Positions 50,901 through 63,936 of a DNA stretch of 64,000 nucleotides are shown here, piece by piece; the stretch's first letter is position 1, and each line of letters opens with the position of its first letter. The DNA lies in NCBI GenBank assembly GCA_963678705.1, contig OY783203.1, forward strand, positions 5,952,001 to 6,016,000, in the 5' to 3' direction. Made by a program: the position numbers and the translations under genes. This stretch comes from Panorpa germanica. Its lineage: Eukaryota > Arthropoda > Insecta > Mecoptera > Panorpidae. A model generated the notes under the pieces. That model did not search any database. It saw only the letters and a program-made list of their open reading frames with translations, and was not told the origin of the DNA.

Positions 50901-53730
50901 AGATTTTTTAAAGTTATTATCCTTTTTAAATAACAGTTTATTAAGTTTCGTTTAAGTAAAATATTATATGTGTTTACGGTAATATTCACGTTTAGTTATT
51001 AGCGGAGACTTTGAGCTTGTAGTGAGTCACTCATAAGGTATAAGAACATATTTTTAAGGTTCAAACGGGTGAAAAGAAATAAATTGAATAGTTTATGCTG
51101 TCATGCAAAGTGTTACGGGTTTCGAAAGCCCGGTGTTTCCCATAAATTTAAATTCTTATTCCACACAATTTTCGGATTAGCTTTGGAAACTCGAATTACT
51201 GCAGACAATTCGATACGATCTTAATTTTGGATTTAATATTTACAATTTCATTATCGGGCGACGCCAGGTACTCCTCTTTCTGTAACACAACCCCATTTAA
51301 AATAAGTCCACTTTTTACTCCGTACAAAATTATCATTTTATTTTTGAAATAGAATTTTTATTTTCAACGTTGGAAAATAGTCGTAATGTTTTGCAACAGG
51401 AAAAACAAATATATCTTGCAGGAACAGTAATATTATTCTGTAATGAACTGAATTTATTTATCGGGAGCACGGTGTGTTGGCTTTTGCTTTTAATTGGATT
51501 TTTGTACATAATTTAGTTTTTGTTCTCTTTTAGTAGTTTTTTTTTTTGCAACTTATCAACTTCGATAGTGGAGCTGTTATAATTATCTTACTCCTATATA
51601 AGTTGTATCAGTTTTTATTTACTGTCGCCACATATTTACGGCCTGGTTTAATACATGCACGTTGTGTGGACACTGTTGGACACACACACACACGTTATAT
51701 AACACGACGCGTATTTTATTCCGAGTCAGGGTTGAACAGTAGGTTCAAAGGTCAGAGGTTGGAGGCCAGGGAGTTACGGGTAAATTTAACAATACAATGG
51801 GGCAACGATGAGTTAAACAACAATATAATTACGTTATAATCTACAACTGGGAAAACATAATGCAATTGCATAAAATTGCCTCGATAAATTATTGCAAATT
51901 ATCTTATTTGAAATCCAATATGATTATTTTTGAAATTACAATTTTGTATTTTATTAGTTAATTAAAAAAAATTCCATTGATTGTCTAGTTCATCAATAAA
52001 ATAATTAACATATAAAATCATTCTCTTGAAATATAAAATAAAGTAAATAACATTATACACTTACATATTTAAATTAGATTCGTGTTGCTAATATAAAAAT
52101 GTCTCTGTTGTATAATAAAATAACGTGTGTATAAAATTACACCTAAATATATAATATCAATGTTCCCGCGCTTAATATTGTAATTATGACTTGTAAATGA
52201 ACATTTTTATTTCAATTTCAGAGTATATAACATTTACACTCCATTAAAACGAGGTACTCATAAAACGTAAAATCACAAACACTCATTAAATATTAACTAT
52301 AGCCATCTCTTGGTGAATAGTATGAATGATGTAGTTCTACTTTACCGACATTCATAATGATCTAATGTAAAATACAATTACTATTAAATATTTAGTAAAA
52401 GTGCAACATTAAGCATTATATAATAATTGTATTTAATATAATATATTATAATATGAAAATATATTTAGTTTATTTATAAAGAATATCTTTATACTTGCAG
52501 CCATTGTAGTACAGATCACATCCATTTAAGGTTTTATGTGTTATTACTTGGGTAAACGATTGAGTCGTCAAACCGTTAGCAGTTCAGCTATTGCCCGCCA
52601 GAGGCACTAGTGGCGCTCAGCTCGTAACGCTGTCACCAACCACGAGTATTATAGCAATTCACAAACCAAAGCAGCCATTGCAGGTGTTTTATATTATCAC
52701 AGTTTCTCTTTCTCTCATATGCGTGAAGAGTATGCACCTCCCTTTTTTCGTTTTAACACGTTATAAATTGAGTAAATTATTATAAAGTATGGTATTTCTA
52801 CTTACATAGCAATTGAAATGACTCAATTTCATTATGTACTTCAAAGCATATGATAAATATTTTCAGGCAGCGTTTTGTATTCAAAACATTATAAATTATT
52901 GCAGTTAAAGTGTTACTCTTTAAATTTCATTTGTTATTTTATTTAATTTATGCAACACACACAAGTGTACATAACATGTCTTTTTAATTCTTTATTATTT
53001 AGAAATTTATCTTTATAAATATAACATTTAAACAACATTTCATTAAATTTAGTATTAATAAAAAAGTACTATTTCGATAATAAAAACATTTATTGCATCG
53101 TAAAAGTTATTTTATTAAGCGCAACAAGTATTTTTATGTGTAAATCGTACATAAAATTTTACTATCATAAAATTTTCCCCCTCCGGTTTTGAGGTCAACT
53201 TTATTATCAAAACAAACCGTAAAAATATTTGTAGAAGTATGTTATTACGGTAGTAACATTTTTATGTAACGTTTAAAGGATTCATAAGTTAGATTCAATG
53301 AGAGTTACTTATCCTTTACGACTACTTAACTCTGTTACACAAGAAGTAGTCGTAAAATATAAAGGTTATGGCTGCGAGAACGGTTAGACGGTTAGACGGT
53401 ACTCCTCGAGTGTGTTCATTGAATAAATGGCAACGGGGAAAGAAAGTATGTGGAAAACTTCAAATAAAAAATGTATGTACTTACATTAGGATATAGGCAT
53501 AGGATTTACGTGTTTATTATTTATTAAGTAAATAAATTTACGTAAACAACGTACTTTATTTGAGATAGTGATTCTTAGAATGACAGTTCCAATTGATAGT
53601 AAAGACAATTTTCTTATTATTATTTAAGCGGAGGAATATTTGGCATACTGGATAACTTATTATACTTGTCGAGCATTTAATTGATAAACATGTGTGATGG
53701 ATAAGCTAACGTTGCTGTAAAACATTATAA
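48000..53730. other. AT-rich intergenic DNA without recognised features
   Basis: No coding region, SINE or TIR element is recognised in these 5.7 kb. Near 52600 there is a more GC-rich spot, CCAGAGGCACTAGTGGCGC, resembling an imperfect CTCF site. Confidence 0.45.
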
Positions 53731-53738
53731 TAATCATA

Positions 53739-53923
53739 TATAGTTTCAATTATGAGAGTGTGGCGGCTATTCATGCTTAAAAACAATTATAAGAGCCGCA
53801 TAAATCCACAATATGATGGTGAATATTAACTTATTAGTTCTTCTATACACTATAAAAGAATGGAACAAGTCGTTTTACGTTTTAAGCATAAGTCGTCGCC
53901 GAACTCTTGTAATTGGAACTATA
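53739..53923. mobile_element. Palindromic MITE, TATAGTT family, copy 3
   Basis: This is the best copy. The left end TATAGTTTCAATTATGAGAG and right end (read inward) TATAGTTCCAATTACAAGAG are inverted and continue through GGCGNC and ATGCTTAAAA. TA flanks are compatible with a Tc1/mariner-type target. It is 185 bp. Confidence 0.75.
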
Positions 53924-54017
53924 TTTAGATACGCAGATATATATAGATACATTTAAACATAGGCCGCGGCCAATATGTCCGTATTACCACATTCTAGATA
54001 CATTTTTTCTTTAGTAA

Positions 54018-54372
54018 ATGGTGACTAGATAGAATTAATTTTGAAAAGCAATTACCCAGTAAACATTTTGGAGCATTTTGGAGTCACTTTGACATCATAT
54101 TGGAGATGCGTATGATTTTTTTGTCATGAAAGAGTTCATATATAGTTCAGTTTCTCACAATTCTTCATATGAAATGTCTGTTTTATCGGCTACAGATGAC
54201 AGAACCACTTCACCTGTCGGAATACAAATGAAGATAAAGTTGTTGCGAACTATAATTAAGGTGAAATAGTGATAGAAACGTCACAAAATAGGGCACTTCA
54301 CCAAATGTTTACTGGGTATGACTGGTTACAATTTTTTTTGAAAGCCAATTGCGACCAGATATAATTGAATTT
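54018..54372. repeat. ~35-bp minisatellite interrupted by a MITE
   Basis: TGACTAGATAGAATTAATTT, TGACTGGTTACAATT and CGACCAGATATAATTGAATT are successive units of the type seen at 29797-29914. The MITE at 54055-54316 sits between the first and second units. Confidence 0.6.
54055..54316. mobile_element. CCCAGTAAAC MITE, second copy
   Basis: This 262-bp element has the same ends as the copy at 27956-28211 in reverse orientation. Shared interior words include GTCACTTTGACATCATATTG, GTGATAGAAACGTCAC and GGGCACTTCACCAAAT. TA flanks both sides (54053-54054, 54317-54318). Confidence 0.85.
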
Positions 54373-55716
54373 GGTAGCTTAGGGTTTACTGGATGCTAAA
54401 AACGGTCCTGTATATTTACTTATATTTATTGAATACAAGATCTGGTGCAAATGTGATGTCAGAGCTTTACCTAGCCTTGTAAGAATTTTTTCACGTTACT
54501 CTCAGATATTGATTTATTACACTCACATTACACGCACCTTAGCTATTTATAAATACAGACAGAATATATTAATTAGTTGATATTTTTAATTATGTTATTA
54601 CGCTTTAGAGATCGGTTGAGATTCGGAGATTGTTATCTATTACCGTCACAACCTGTCTGGTTCAGCTAAGACTCGTCTTCTAAATTTCTGACAATGTCTT
54701 GACTAAAATATGCTAAATACATGCAGCGTAAAACCCAGGAACTTGTTTTTATTTCCAAAAGTCTAGCTTCTAAGTAAAATATATTACACTAATTTAATAA
54801 TAAATTACAAACGTAGCGTTAATTAGTGATATTATAAATATTTTAAATCCAATTAATTAAACTTTTAGAATTTTAATTTGTATCTCACGTTTATTAATTA
54901 AAAAATATCCAAAGAAATAGTATTAAAATGATTTTTGAAATAACGAAAAAAAAAATAGTATTCGAGTAGATAAAATGTAAATAATTATACGTTGACTACC
55001 GTGTCGTCTTAAGGTAATATTCATGTTCTGTGTTTTGCGGATAATATGACTTAACACAGCTGGCATGAATAACACTACTGGGTATAATATCGTTATTTGT
55101 TATTATTTAAACTGAAAAACTGCAGAACTTATTTTTAGGTAATGTTTTTTAACTTGTAATATTTGTGTAATTCACAAGAGTCTACTTCTGATCATTGGTT
55201 TTAATTTAGTGGTATTTTTAATTGCAAATAAAAATTCATGTTTATTTAAATTCATCGCTTAAATTTGGTGTGTTTCTCCTATAATATTTGCAGGAGTATA
55301 TCTACAATAATAAATAGGAAATAGAAATCTGTGAAAATCTTAACCAATTCATTCCTATAAAATAAACTAGATGGCCATAAAAATAGCGATCCCTACAGGG
55401 AAAACTACCAGACATTTATAGAACGTAGGGATCTCGGTGGCTAAATCGGTATCCAGAGGGTTGTCAGCTTAAAGATATTGAGTATAAACTTTTAGAGATT
55501 CTATTTATGATATCACTTAAATTAAATGTTAAATAAATATAAACGTACCCTTTTCTAATAGATACATTATTGCTATTTAAGTAATTTAGATATTTACAAT
55601 AAATAGTGTATAATTCATATTAATTGTTATTTGTTATTAATTTAAAAAGTGACGTGTTATTAAACGTTTAACGTAGGTTATATCGGTACTTAAATAATTT
55701 GTCCTTTAACTCATAG

Positions 55717-55730
55717 ATGGCAGCGCTTAA
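55717..55730 (+). promoter_or_regulatory. CTCF-like site
   Basis: CATAGATGGCAGCG carries TAGATGGCAG, which fits the YAGRKGGCRS core of the CTCF motif. It lies about 17 kb downstream of Ubx, where a boundary towards the neighbouring Hox gene could be expected. Sequence match only. Confidence 0.3.
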
Positions 55731-56395
55731 ATATTATTCTAATTTGATTTACTCAATGTTTGAACCACTTCGAAATTTATGATTTCCTACGTACGGTATT
55801 ACGTACTATGGGATTAGGACGTACCAGTGAATAATTCAAATTTATGTATCATTATAAATAATTGAGTTACACATTTAATTTTATGATTTACATACGTGCT
55901 ACGGAATTAATATTTCTATTTTTAATATCCATTTACAAATACGTGCTATTTTAGTATTGATACTCAACGTTTTTAATCATTCATTTACTCATAGTAAAAC
56001 ATAAATATTTGTATAGGTATATATAATAGTCGTTCTTTAATTGAAACGATAATTACTAAGTAAGTTACTTGTTCGTTGGTGTTACGGCACTGGTCAATGT
56101 TTGTTTATGGGAGGACTACCTACTTTAGAAATGGTTAAGTGAAATTGTTCAACTTAACTCCGGGTTAAATGTGCTATAAAATGATCGTAACCGCCACAAG
56201 TGCTTGTGGACGCAGGACGAGCGAATCAGGCGACTATAGTATCAGATAAACGGCAAAGTACGACTCCATAGTCCATAGTCCATGGTTTGCCTGACTGCCT
56301 GAGCATTGAGAGAGAGATCGTCGTCGTAGCCGTCGCGTGGCAGTATGGCAGTGTGGCACAGCACAGGATGGGGATATTAAACATTACAACATTTT

Positions 56396-56448
56396 ACGAC
56401 CTGTTAAATGGTCATAAAATCAGAGCTACTTAACCATTTAGGTCGTAG
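56396..56448. repeat. Short hairpin
   Basis: ACGACCTGTTAAATGGT pairs with ACCATTTAGGTCGT around a loop of about 22 bases with a small bulge. Confidence 0.6.
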
Positions 56449-57275
56449 GTCAGTTACGTTAGTACCAACAAATATTTGAATTTATTTCAAAACAAACAAA
56501 TGAGTTTTAACGCAGAGAAATAATATTTTTTATCGGTATGTATGAAATCACTATCTGTTGTACATTTTACGACTCTTTCACTAAGTTTATAGGTTTTTTA
56601 TGTTCTCTTTTATCCCTTTCTGTCTACGGGATCTATAGACACTCAGAACAATCTGTTTCTTACACACAGACGAATAAATTATATATTCCAAGTCTTGAAA
56701 CATCTTCAAATGGCGATTTAAATGTCTCTTTAAATCCTATAACAATGTCTGGTTATAAATTCGGAAACAAAAACTAGATACTGTTCAAAATATTCGTATT
56801 AACGCATGTTGAGCGCCACATTCACCTAATTTGCCTAATTAACTACAGAAAATAACTCATTTTCAACCAAAATTTCGTAATATAAAGCGCGCACGAACAT
56901 TATAAATTATTCTGTGAAATAAAATTACAAAAGTAGAAGGAGAAGAATAGCATAGCGTTAAATTTATACGGCGAGCATTTGCCAGTTGGGCCGTGCTGGG
57001 CACTGTCATCGCTATAAAAACTCTATCAGCAGAATCATCGTGTGCAAGAAGTTTCTCCACTCCATATACACTTAATTACTCTTCCACGGTGCTCTCGATG
57101 CTCCGTGCTCCGTACTCCGTGTTTAGTATACGGTGTACGATGGGATGTATTTTACATTATTTTGTAGCTGTGGACTTTAAAACCGTGATGCGGATTACAG
57201 TATGAGTAAGTTATGGATCCCTGCGAACAGAGGGTGAGTTACTACACCCAAACAGTCACGTGGTGTTTCAGGGCT

Positions 57276-57308
57276 GGGGGCTAGGGGCTAGGGGCTAGGG
57301 GCTAGGGG
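57276..57308 (+). repeat. GGGGCTA tandem repeat, G-quadruplex candidate
   Basis: Five runs of four or more G are separated by CTA, giving 33 bases on the + strand. The arrangement (G4 runs, 3-base loops) is a strong intramolecular G-quadruplex pattern in otherwise AT-rich DNA. Confidence 0.9.
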
Positions 57309-59357
57309 ATGTGTTGGTGAGGGTAGGACAGTGGAGGGGGTAAGGGTGTCTGATCAATACATCGTTCTGGCCACCCCAAAATTTCTATCTCTTTTCAGCA
57401 CACAAGAGGAGTATACTTATTTTAATGGCGGAAAAATGCGTGCCATTATTGCTTCTGTCCAATACAAGATGTAATTCTGTCCATGGTATTACGGAATGTG
57501 TACTACTACAGTACGTATTGAGGAAGGATACAAGTTGACTCGAAAGGACAGTCGACCGTCGGCTTAAGGCACAAGGATTCATTCCCGAGGATCAGCCATG
57601 CCTAAGGCAACGCCGATAAGATACAGACGTCTAATTTAAACAGTTATGTAGTGAGAAACAAGAAAAATAGAAAAAAAGTCCGTATGTTTCAGAATGGAGT
57701 CATTCAGGCGTAGATAAAAGATAGGACCAAAACAGAGAAAGCAGAAAAAAAAGTTTGTGGAATTTATCCATCAAACTCAATTAAAACAAAAACTGTATCC
57801 AAGGTTAAATTGTTTTTCCAACTCTCCAGTCGCTCTCATGTGGCGTTCGGGCGTTCAGTCGTTCAACGAAGTCCTTTCCATTCCAAAAAAGAAATTGGCT
57901 TCCCACTTCCCAGCCTTGGTAACAGAAAAGAGATACAGCTGCGCGATCTTAGTAATCTTAAGCCATTCAGTGTATGCAGTATGCAATATGGAACAATACG
58001 GAACAAATCGTAACAGCACCCTTGGGTATTTTTTTCGCCACCGCTGTTTTTATATTTCGATATAACCAAATTGAAACGCTTGTGTGTAGGCCTAATACAC
58101 ACCATTTGAATTTGAGACTGTGATGTTATAGAATCATTTGTTACTCTTATAATGTATCAACTTTTCTGAATTAGAACATTCTAAACGCACTCGGTCATGG
58201 ATAATAGGTTTACGAGTATCTTGGGTGATATAAAGAAAATGAAACAGAGGCCCTGTGCTTCACAGCATCCGAGACACATATCTGCAGCATGAGACATGTC
58301 TCCGTGTCGAGCCCGTACTCCGTGCTCGAAGAAAGAAACAGGAAAATAATACTATACAAGAAGTTAGTTTCCGCGCTAAAATAATTACTTCATTTCCTGA
58401 ATGTCTGCGGGAACATTCCTGTAAATAGAAGGTAGGGGCGATGAGAGAAGGCAAAGGGGGAGGAAGGCAAAGTGGAGACACCATAGGTGGGTCGTCCGTA
58501 TAATTTATTCAATCAATGCAATTGCACGGATTCTTACACCAGACTACTGCGACTCAGACCTTTACCGCTTTACCACTTTATCAGGACTGTGTGCCTTTGC
58601 CTGTGCTTGTGCCTGTAACAAGTAACCAAAGGAGTGAAACTCATTTAAAATGTACAGTCTTTATCAAGGGATTGCATAAATGTGGCGTAAATAGTTCGAA
58701 CGGACAGCTAAGAAGTATTGGCTATAGCTATAGCTGTAACACGACGCGGACGGAAGAAATAAATGACCCCAAACCAAGAAGATTGTTGGTATATGGTTTC
58801 AGTACCTAGTTTACAGTGGCGTGAGCAAGGGTTTTGCAAAGTACCACCTTATGAAATTATGATGCTTTTGCTTTGCACCTAAATTACTTTATACCCGCTA
58901 AACACAAATACATGTATTCTAGGATTAACTAACATAACATAAATTGTTTATTAAAAAGTTTTGTGACCTATTTTACTGCTTTTTGAATACTAAATCTATC
59001 ACTTGAATACTCATTAAAAATTATAGAATCTTTTTAAGGATTAAAAACTTTTACAATGGATGTACGGTAAAAAAAACAAAACACTTTTAGATTAAATATT
59101 ATTAAATTTTGCACAATTAGGTATTCAAAAATTAATAGGAGTCGAATATTAGGTTCAAATTTATATACATTTTTAATGGATAAATGTACAGGGGACGATA
59201 ACTGTATTAAACATAACTATACGTAGTTTGAATATGTAATACATTTAAATATATGATAGCGTATAAATATTTTCGGTTCTCAAAATTGTGATTTTTATTG
59301 TAAACTCCAATTCTAATTTAACGTGAATTAATTGTAAGATTTCTATTGATTAAATTA

Positions 59358-59546
59358 ACAACACAGTAGCCAAGAGCAATTATGCTTGTAGTCAGACTGC
59401 TGTATTTTAGGGTTCAATCCCCGGACCAGTGCTATATTTTCTGAGTTTGGTGGTTATCAATTTTAAATTGATTATGTGCTGCAAATATAAAAATTGCCGA
59501 GGAACAACCCATCGGAAATAAGCCGAAGTTAAATAAATAAATAAAA
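59358..59546 (+). repeat. tRNA-derived SINE, internally deleted
   Basis: ACACAGTAGCCAAGAGCAAT, GGGTTCAATCCCCGGACC, TTTTCTGAGTTTGG, then a shortened 3' end CGGAAATAAGCCGAAG and AAATAAATAAATAAA. The middle of the body is missing. Confidence 0.85.
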
Positions 59547-60914
59547 TGGTCTTTATTCTTATATTTATTATTATTATTTTTTTTTATATTTATTTATATT
59601 TATATTTTAATAAGAGATAACAAAATTAAATAGGACAAACACAACGTCATGTATAGACTTTACCTTTGTTTAATTCTGGCGGTCGTAGATTTTGTTACTC
59701 AACGTGATATTAAAAATTATATCTCGTATAACATAATTTTTATTAGCTATTCAGAGGCTAGGATATAACTATAGACGAAGGCGAACTTGGGGCCTCGCAA
59801 AATCAATTAGAGTTACGAAATTCGAGGAACAGCAATGGTAATTTATTACGCGGCGTTACAAGCCTAAAAAGAATATGTTCAACATGTATTTCTATTTTCA
59901 AACATTTTTGTTAAAAGTAAGTGGGGCTCCACCTTTTTTGGGGCACTGCCTATTTTTACTTACACTATTTGTAACGAAGATGAGACATTAGATTATTTTT
60001 GCACAAAGTAAATACCTATATCTGTATAGATTACAGAATTTATTTATAAATTAAAAAAATGGTTTACAAAAGATAGAAATGAATGTTAATTTGTGTTACG
60101 CTACTGATTAAAGCACGGGAAATGTTATTCAGGGTCGCAAAGGACTCAGAAGTGCATTGTGCAGGTTTCCACCGACTTCGCGGAGACTATAATGCATTCC
60201 AAACGATTTATTTGGTCAGGACTCAGGATATTCGATAGTTCATTGGAAGTAAACATTGACCAAACGACAAACCCGAGTGGCTGTAGCTACTAGATGTTGA
60301 AATACGAGTTCTAGTGTCTTGACTTGAATAGAAATGGGCTTCTTCCTCATTGAAGAACACTCGTTTTCTTTTACCAATTAAATAGGCTTTTAAAATACGG
60401 GACAGTAGTTCCTGTTTTAATTAGAAATACATTCTCGTTGTGTGGCTGAGGCCTGTGGGACCTAACCAGTGCTAACCACCTATGTCTGTTCGGTCAAACA
60501 TATTCGAAAGGCCTTCAGTTTAACCGGATGCAGATTTAGATAGCGATAACGCGCAATGATTTTATCTTTAAGTAATGGTAATGAAAAAAATGTTTTTTTT
60601 TTTTTATAAAATAAATTTTCCCGTTAGATTTGTTAGATTCATTAAACAAATATATTTTAAGAATAGAATTACACAATTCACATATGTTTTAAAAATAACG
60701 AGTTCAACTAATTTATACAAGATGTACGACTCTTATAAAACAAGAAAAAGATATCTCTAAATGAATTAAGAAATATAATCAATTGCAGTGGTTCTTAATC
60801 TTTTTGAAGACAACTTATCGAACAGTTTGGGATCATAAGAGTAATACATAAATAGTCATAGGATTATCCTTTATACTTGTAATTAGCAAGTTAATAAAAT
60901 AATAATTAGGAGTC

Positions 60915-61174
60915 ATCCATAAATTACGTCACGCAATTTTTATTGCTTTTTAATCCTCCCCAGCACCATTGTCACACTTTATGGACCCCACACCCCTCCC
61001 TCCTCCCTGTTGCAACGTCACCAATTGACAACAACCTCTTTTTATGTTTTTTTTGCTTAAGTCAAATTTTAGATTAGATAATACTTCACGAAGCTTGTGA
61101 CTTTCTCCTTTTATTCATCTTATCACACTTTCAGGACCTCTATCACTCCTTTGTGTGTGACGTAATTAATGGAT
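60915..61174. mobile_element. ATCCATAAATTACGTCAC-type MITE
   Basis: The left end ATCCATAAATTACGTCAC and right end GTGACGTAATTAATGGAT are inverted. The interior has pyrimidine-rich CCCCACACCCCTCCC. I recall this end type from repeats in several insect genomes. Target duplication not resolved. Confidence 0.65.
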
Positions 61175-62060
61175 AAACACATCAACTAATAAACAAATGA
61201 TAAAATCGGCGAATATACTAATAAAGAAATCCACGAGATTTCTAATAATGTTCTTAACTTTAATACAAATTTATCTGGTTACTAATTTTTTCTAAGATAC
61301 ATTTTGGTCTGAATTTGTTAAACAATTCTGTGACACATGACAATTAATCCGAATTTTCTTTAATATGAGGTTATTTTATGATAATATGTTCCAAAATTTA
61401 TAAAGTTTTTTGTAAGAGTGTAGTTGTTGTAATCGTAATAATATAACAATAAACACAATAAATAAACTAAAATAATAACAGAACATTTTTTAAAACTCAA
61501 AGTAAAAACAAATTCTATAATTCCAAGGAGAACAGGTTTGTGAATATTATTGTTCCAAGGAACAATGGTTAATAACCACTGGTCTATTGTATTTGTTATA
61601 AAATGTATCCAAATTTAAATTAAACATTACTTTATTAGGGGAGCTCTTAGATTTAGTATAAACATCTAGATCGTTTAGATTGGACCATGCCGAACTATAC
61701 ACAAATAATTCATTTATGCAACTTCTCAAATATAACTGAAAATAAAAGGAAATTAAAAAAATGTTCCTTCGGTTAAAACGTTCTATACAAAAAATAAATA
61801 ATATTTTTGAACATAGGGTTGTGCGGTTTCGAACTTGACCTAAAAAGCCGAAATTCTTAAATATGAAAAAGTAATTCGAATCTATATAATCTTCAGAAAA
61901 CAAGCAAAATTATCGGTATCGTGTGATTTACATATTAAAAAGTATATAATTAAAAAACATATGAAAGGTCCATTATAACGTTGGTTCAAGTAATGTTTTT
62001 GGATTTGTAATATATACAGCGATTTAGTACATCAATCAACAAAAAGTCGTTAGAATTTTA

Positions 62061-62137
62061 TAAAGATGGAATTACCTCAAAATTATTATGAGTCGGTAGG
62101 CCCAACTTATAATAAACTTGAGGTTATTCCATCTTTA
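62061..62137. ncRNA. MicroRNA-precursor-like hairpin
   Basis: TAAAGATGGAATTACCTCAA on the 5' arm pairs with TTGAGGTTATTCCATCTTTA on the 3' arm. The pairing extends through the TTATTAT/ATAATAA segment to a loop of about ten bases (GGTAGGCCC). It is 77 bases with arms of about 34 bases and few mismatches, the size of a pre-microRNA. A short palindromic MITE is the alternative. Transcription is unknown. Confidence 0.4.
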
Positions 62138-62258
62138 TTTTTAAAATTCGTATATAAGTGCAAGCAGATCACAATTATTGTGCTTTTTATTTCTACCCTA
62201 AAGAAGAAATTGTTTCGAAATTTTTCACTTGAAAAAATTCTAACGACTTTTTTTAGTT

Positions 62259-62322
62259 GGGCCTGAACTGACAGCCTTTGGCGTTGTTAGCAGTCATGCT
62301 AACCACTAGGCCACCAAGCCAC
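62259..62322 (-). repeat. tRNA-like head of a second SINE family
   Basis: On the minus strand TGGCCTAGTGG fits the pol III A-box, and GTTCAGGCCC, 45 bases on, is a degenerate B-box. GGTTAGCATGACTGCTAACA lies between them. It differs from the main SINE family in this window. It does not fold as an intact tRNA with a normal acceptor end that I can find. Confidence 0.55.
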
Positions 62323-63364
62323 TAATTAATATTTATAACGACTAGTATTTTACGAAAACAAAACACTTAAATATAATTAAATTTGTAGAACAGTTTTGAA
62401 TAAAATACATTTTTTTTAAATAAGACAAAATATTATTTATAATATTTATGTCAAAAAATAAATAAAGAACAATTTGAAATTCAGCAAAGGTTTACTTTAT
62501 ACAGTACGGATATAGGGATATAGCTGTACTCCATACAGGCATATCGGGAACAGGGTACAGAAATCTAGATATATGTTCGAATCCACCCAGATAAATCATA
62601 ATAAGTTTTCAACGGACCGTAGTCCATGGCTACACAAATATCTAAACGGTAAACAAATATTATCATGAAAAATCTTCTTTATATAAGCCGTTTATTTTGA
62701 AAATGGAACAAATATCTTTTTGAAGAAAATTAAGTTAAGAATTATTCCCACTACTGTTTTAATTTTGTGTTTAATTTTAATTGTATAGCATATGGGAATA
62801 TGCGTTGTCATTCTCTCCATTACTTTTAATTTAAAATTTAATTTACGTTTACTTCGTTTTTTAAAGCCTTATAAGTTTCTAAATTAAGAATTAAAATTAG
62901 CTATAATCTCCAAATCTTTATTTTTAAAAGAAGTTAGAAGTTTGTTAAAAATAAAGAAGTAAAAACAATTTCTATTGCTATTGTTATTAAAGACAGAAAT
63001 TTTAATTATTTCACTTTCAATTTTGTCAAAATTTATATTACTAACGACGCATGCGCACCAACTAAATTAACTAAACACAAATGAAAACAAAATTTTAAAT
63101 GTAAAGAAAGAAATTCAAAAGAACATGATTATGCTAATATTTTCCAAATAACCTCTTGTAACAAGTATATATTATTGTGGCTAACACTTGTGGCACATTT
63201 AGCCTGTGTGACACATATGTACCGCGTGCCACCTACTGTCTAAATAATTTGTATAGAAATAAATATAAAAAAGTAATGTAAGTATCCAGTAGCTGTCAGC
63301 TTTATTTAATGTTTGTTTTTATTGATAATAAAACGCCAGCTCGGCAGGGGTCCGCCTGCCTCCA

Positions 63365-63388
63365 CCGCCGCCGCCGCCGCCGCCGCCG
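63365..63388. repeat. (CCG)8 trinucleotide repeat
   Basis: Eight uninterrupted CCG units in AT-rich DNA. Open frames across it translate as poly-Arg or poly-Pro and are not supported as genes. Confidence 0.95.
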
Positions 63389-63868
63389 CTTGTTGAAATA
63401 TAATCTACGAAACAACAAGATATTTAAGTTTGTTTTAATTACAATACTTGTATAACAGCAGTAACTAGTAATCCTTAATGATAAAATTGCACAAACATTC
63501 ATTTATTCATTTAGAAACATATTTCTTAATAAATTTAAAAAGGAACATAAAAATATTTAATATAAAATAATATTCCTAACTTCAAAATTTTGTATAAAAA
63601 GATAATGTAAATATGACAGCCAATTAAAAACGTGTTAGAATGTTATGTGGGGCGTGGCTTAAGGGCGCTGTTGCTGTACAAATAATAGGATATGATGGAG
63701 TCAAGGTTTTGTAATACATATTCTTTCGTGGGATTGAAAATATGAGTAAAACGGTGTTTTTGAGTAACGAGTAACATGGGATTGTACCTGCAACCCTCTT
63801 TTAGAAGATAGTTGTTTGATAGGAAACGTAAATTAAACCATATTGTGGTATTTCAAATAAAATTTACG

Positions 63869-63936
63869 TGACACAGTAGGCGAGAGCATTGATGTTTGAC
63901 GCTTAGTGTTCGGGTTCGATCCCCGAACCATAATTA
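63869..63936 (+). repeat. tRNA-derived SINE, head part
   Basis: GACACAGTAGGCGAGAGC and GGGTTCGATCCCCGAACC are well preserved; a few bases are missing between them. The body after the B-box does not match other copies. Confidence 0.75.

Noticed and set aside
58813-60110. Possible 1.3-kb hAT element (CAGTGGCGTGAGC ... GTTACGCTACTG)
   Set aside because: The ends match over only about 10 bases and no 8-bp target duplication is present.
61547-61903. 118-codon open frame on the minus strand
   Set aside because: AT-rich composition gives a Phe/Asn/Leu-rich translation with no motif I recognise. A transposon remnant is possible but not supportable.
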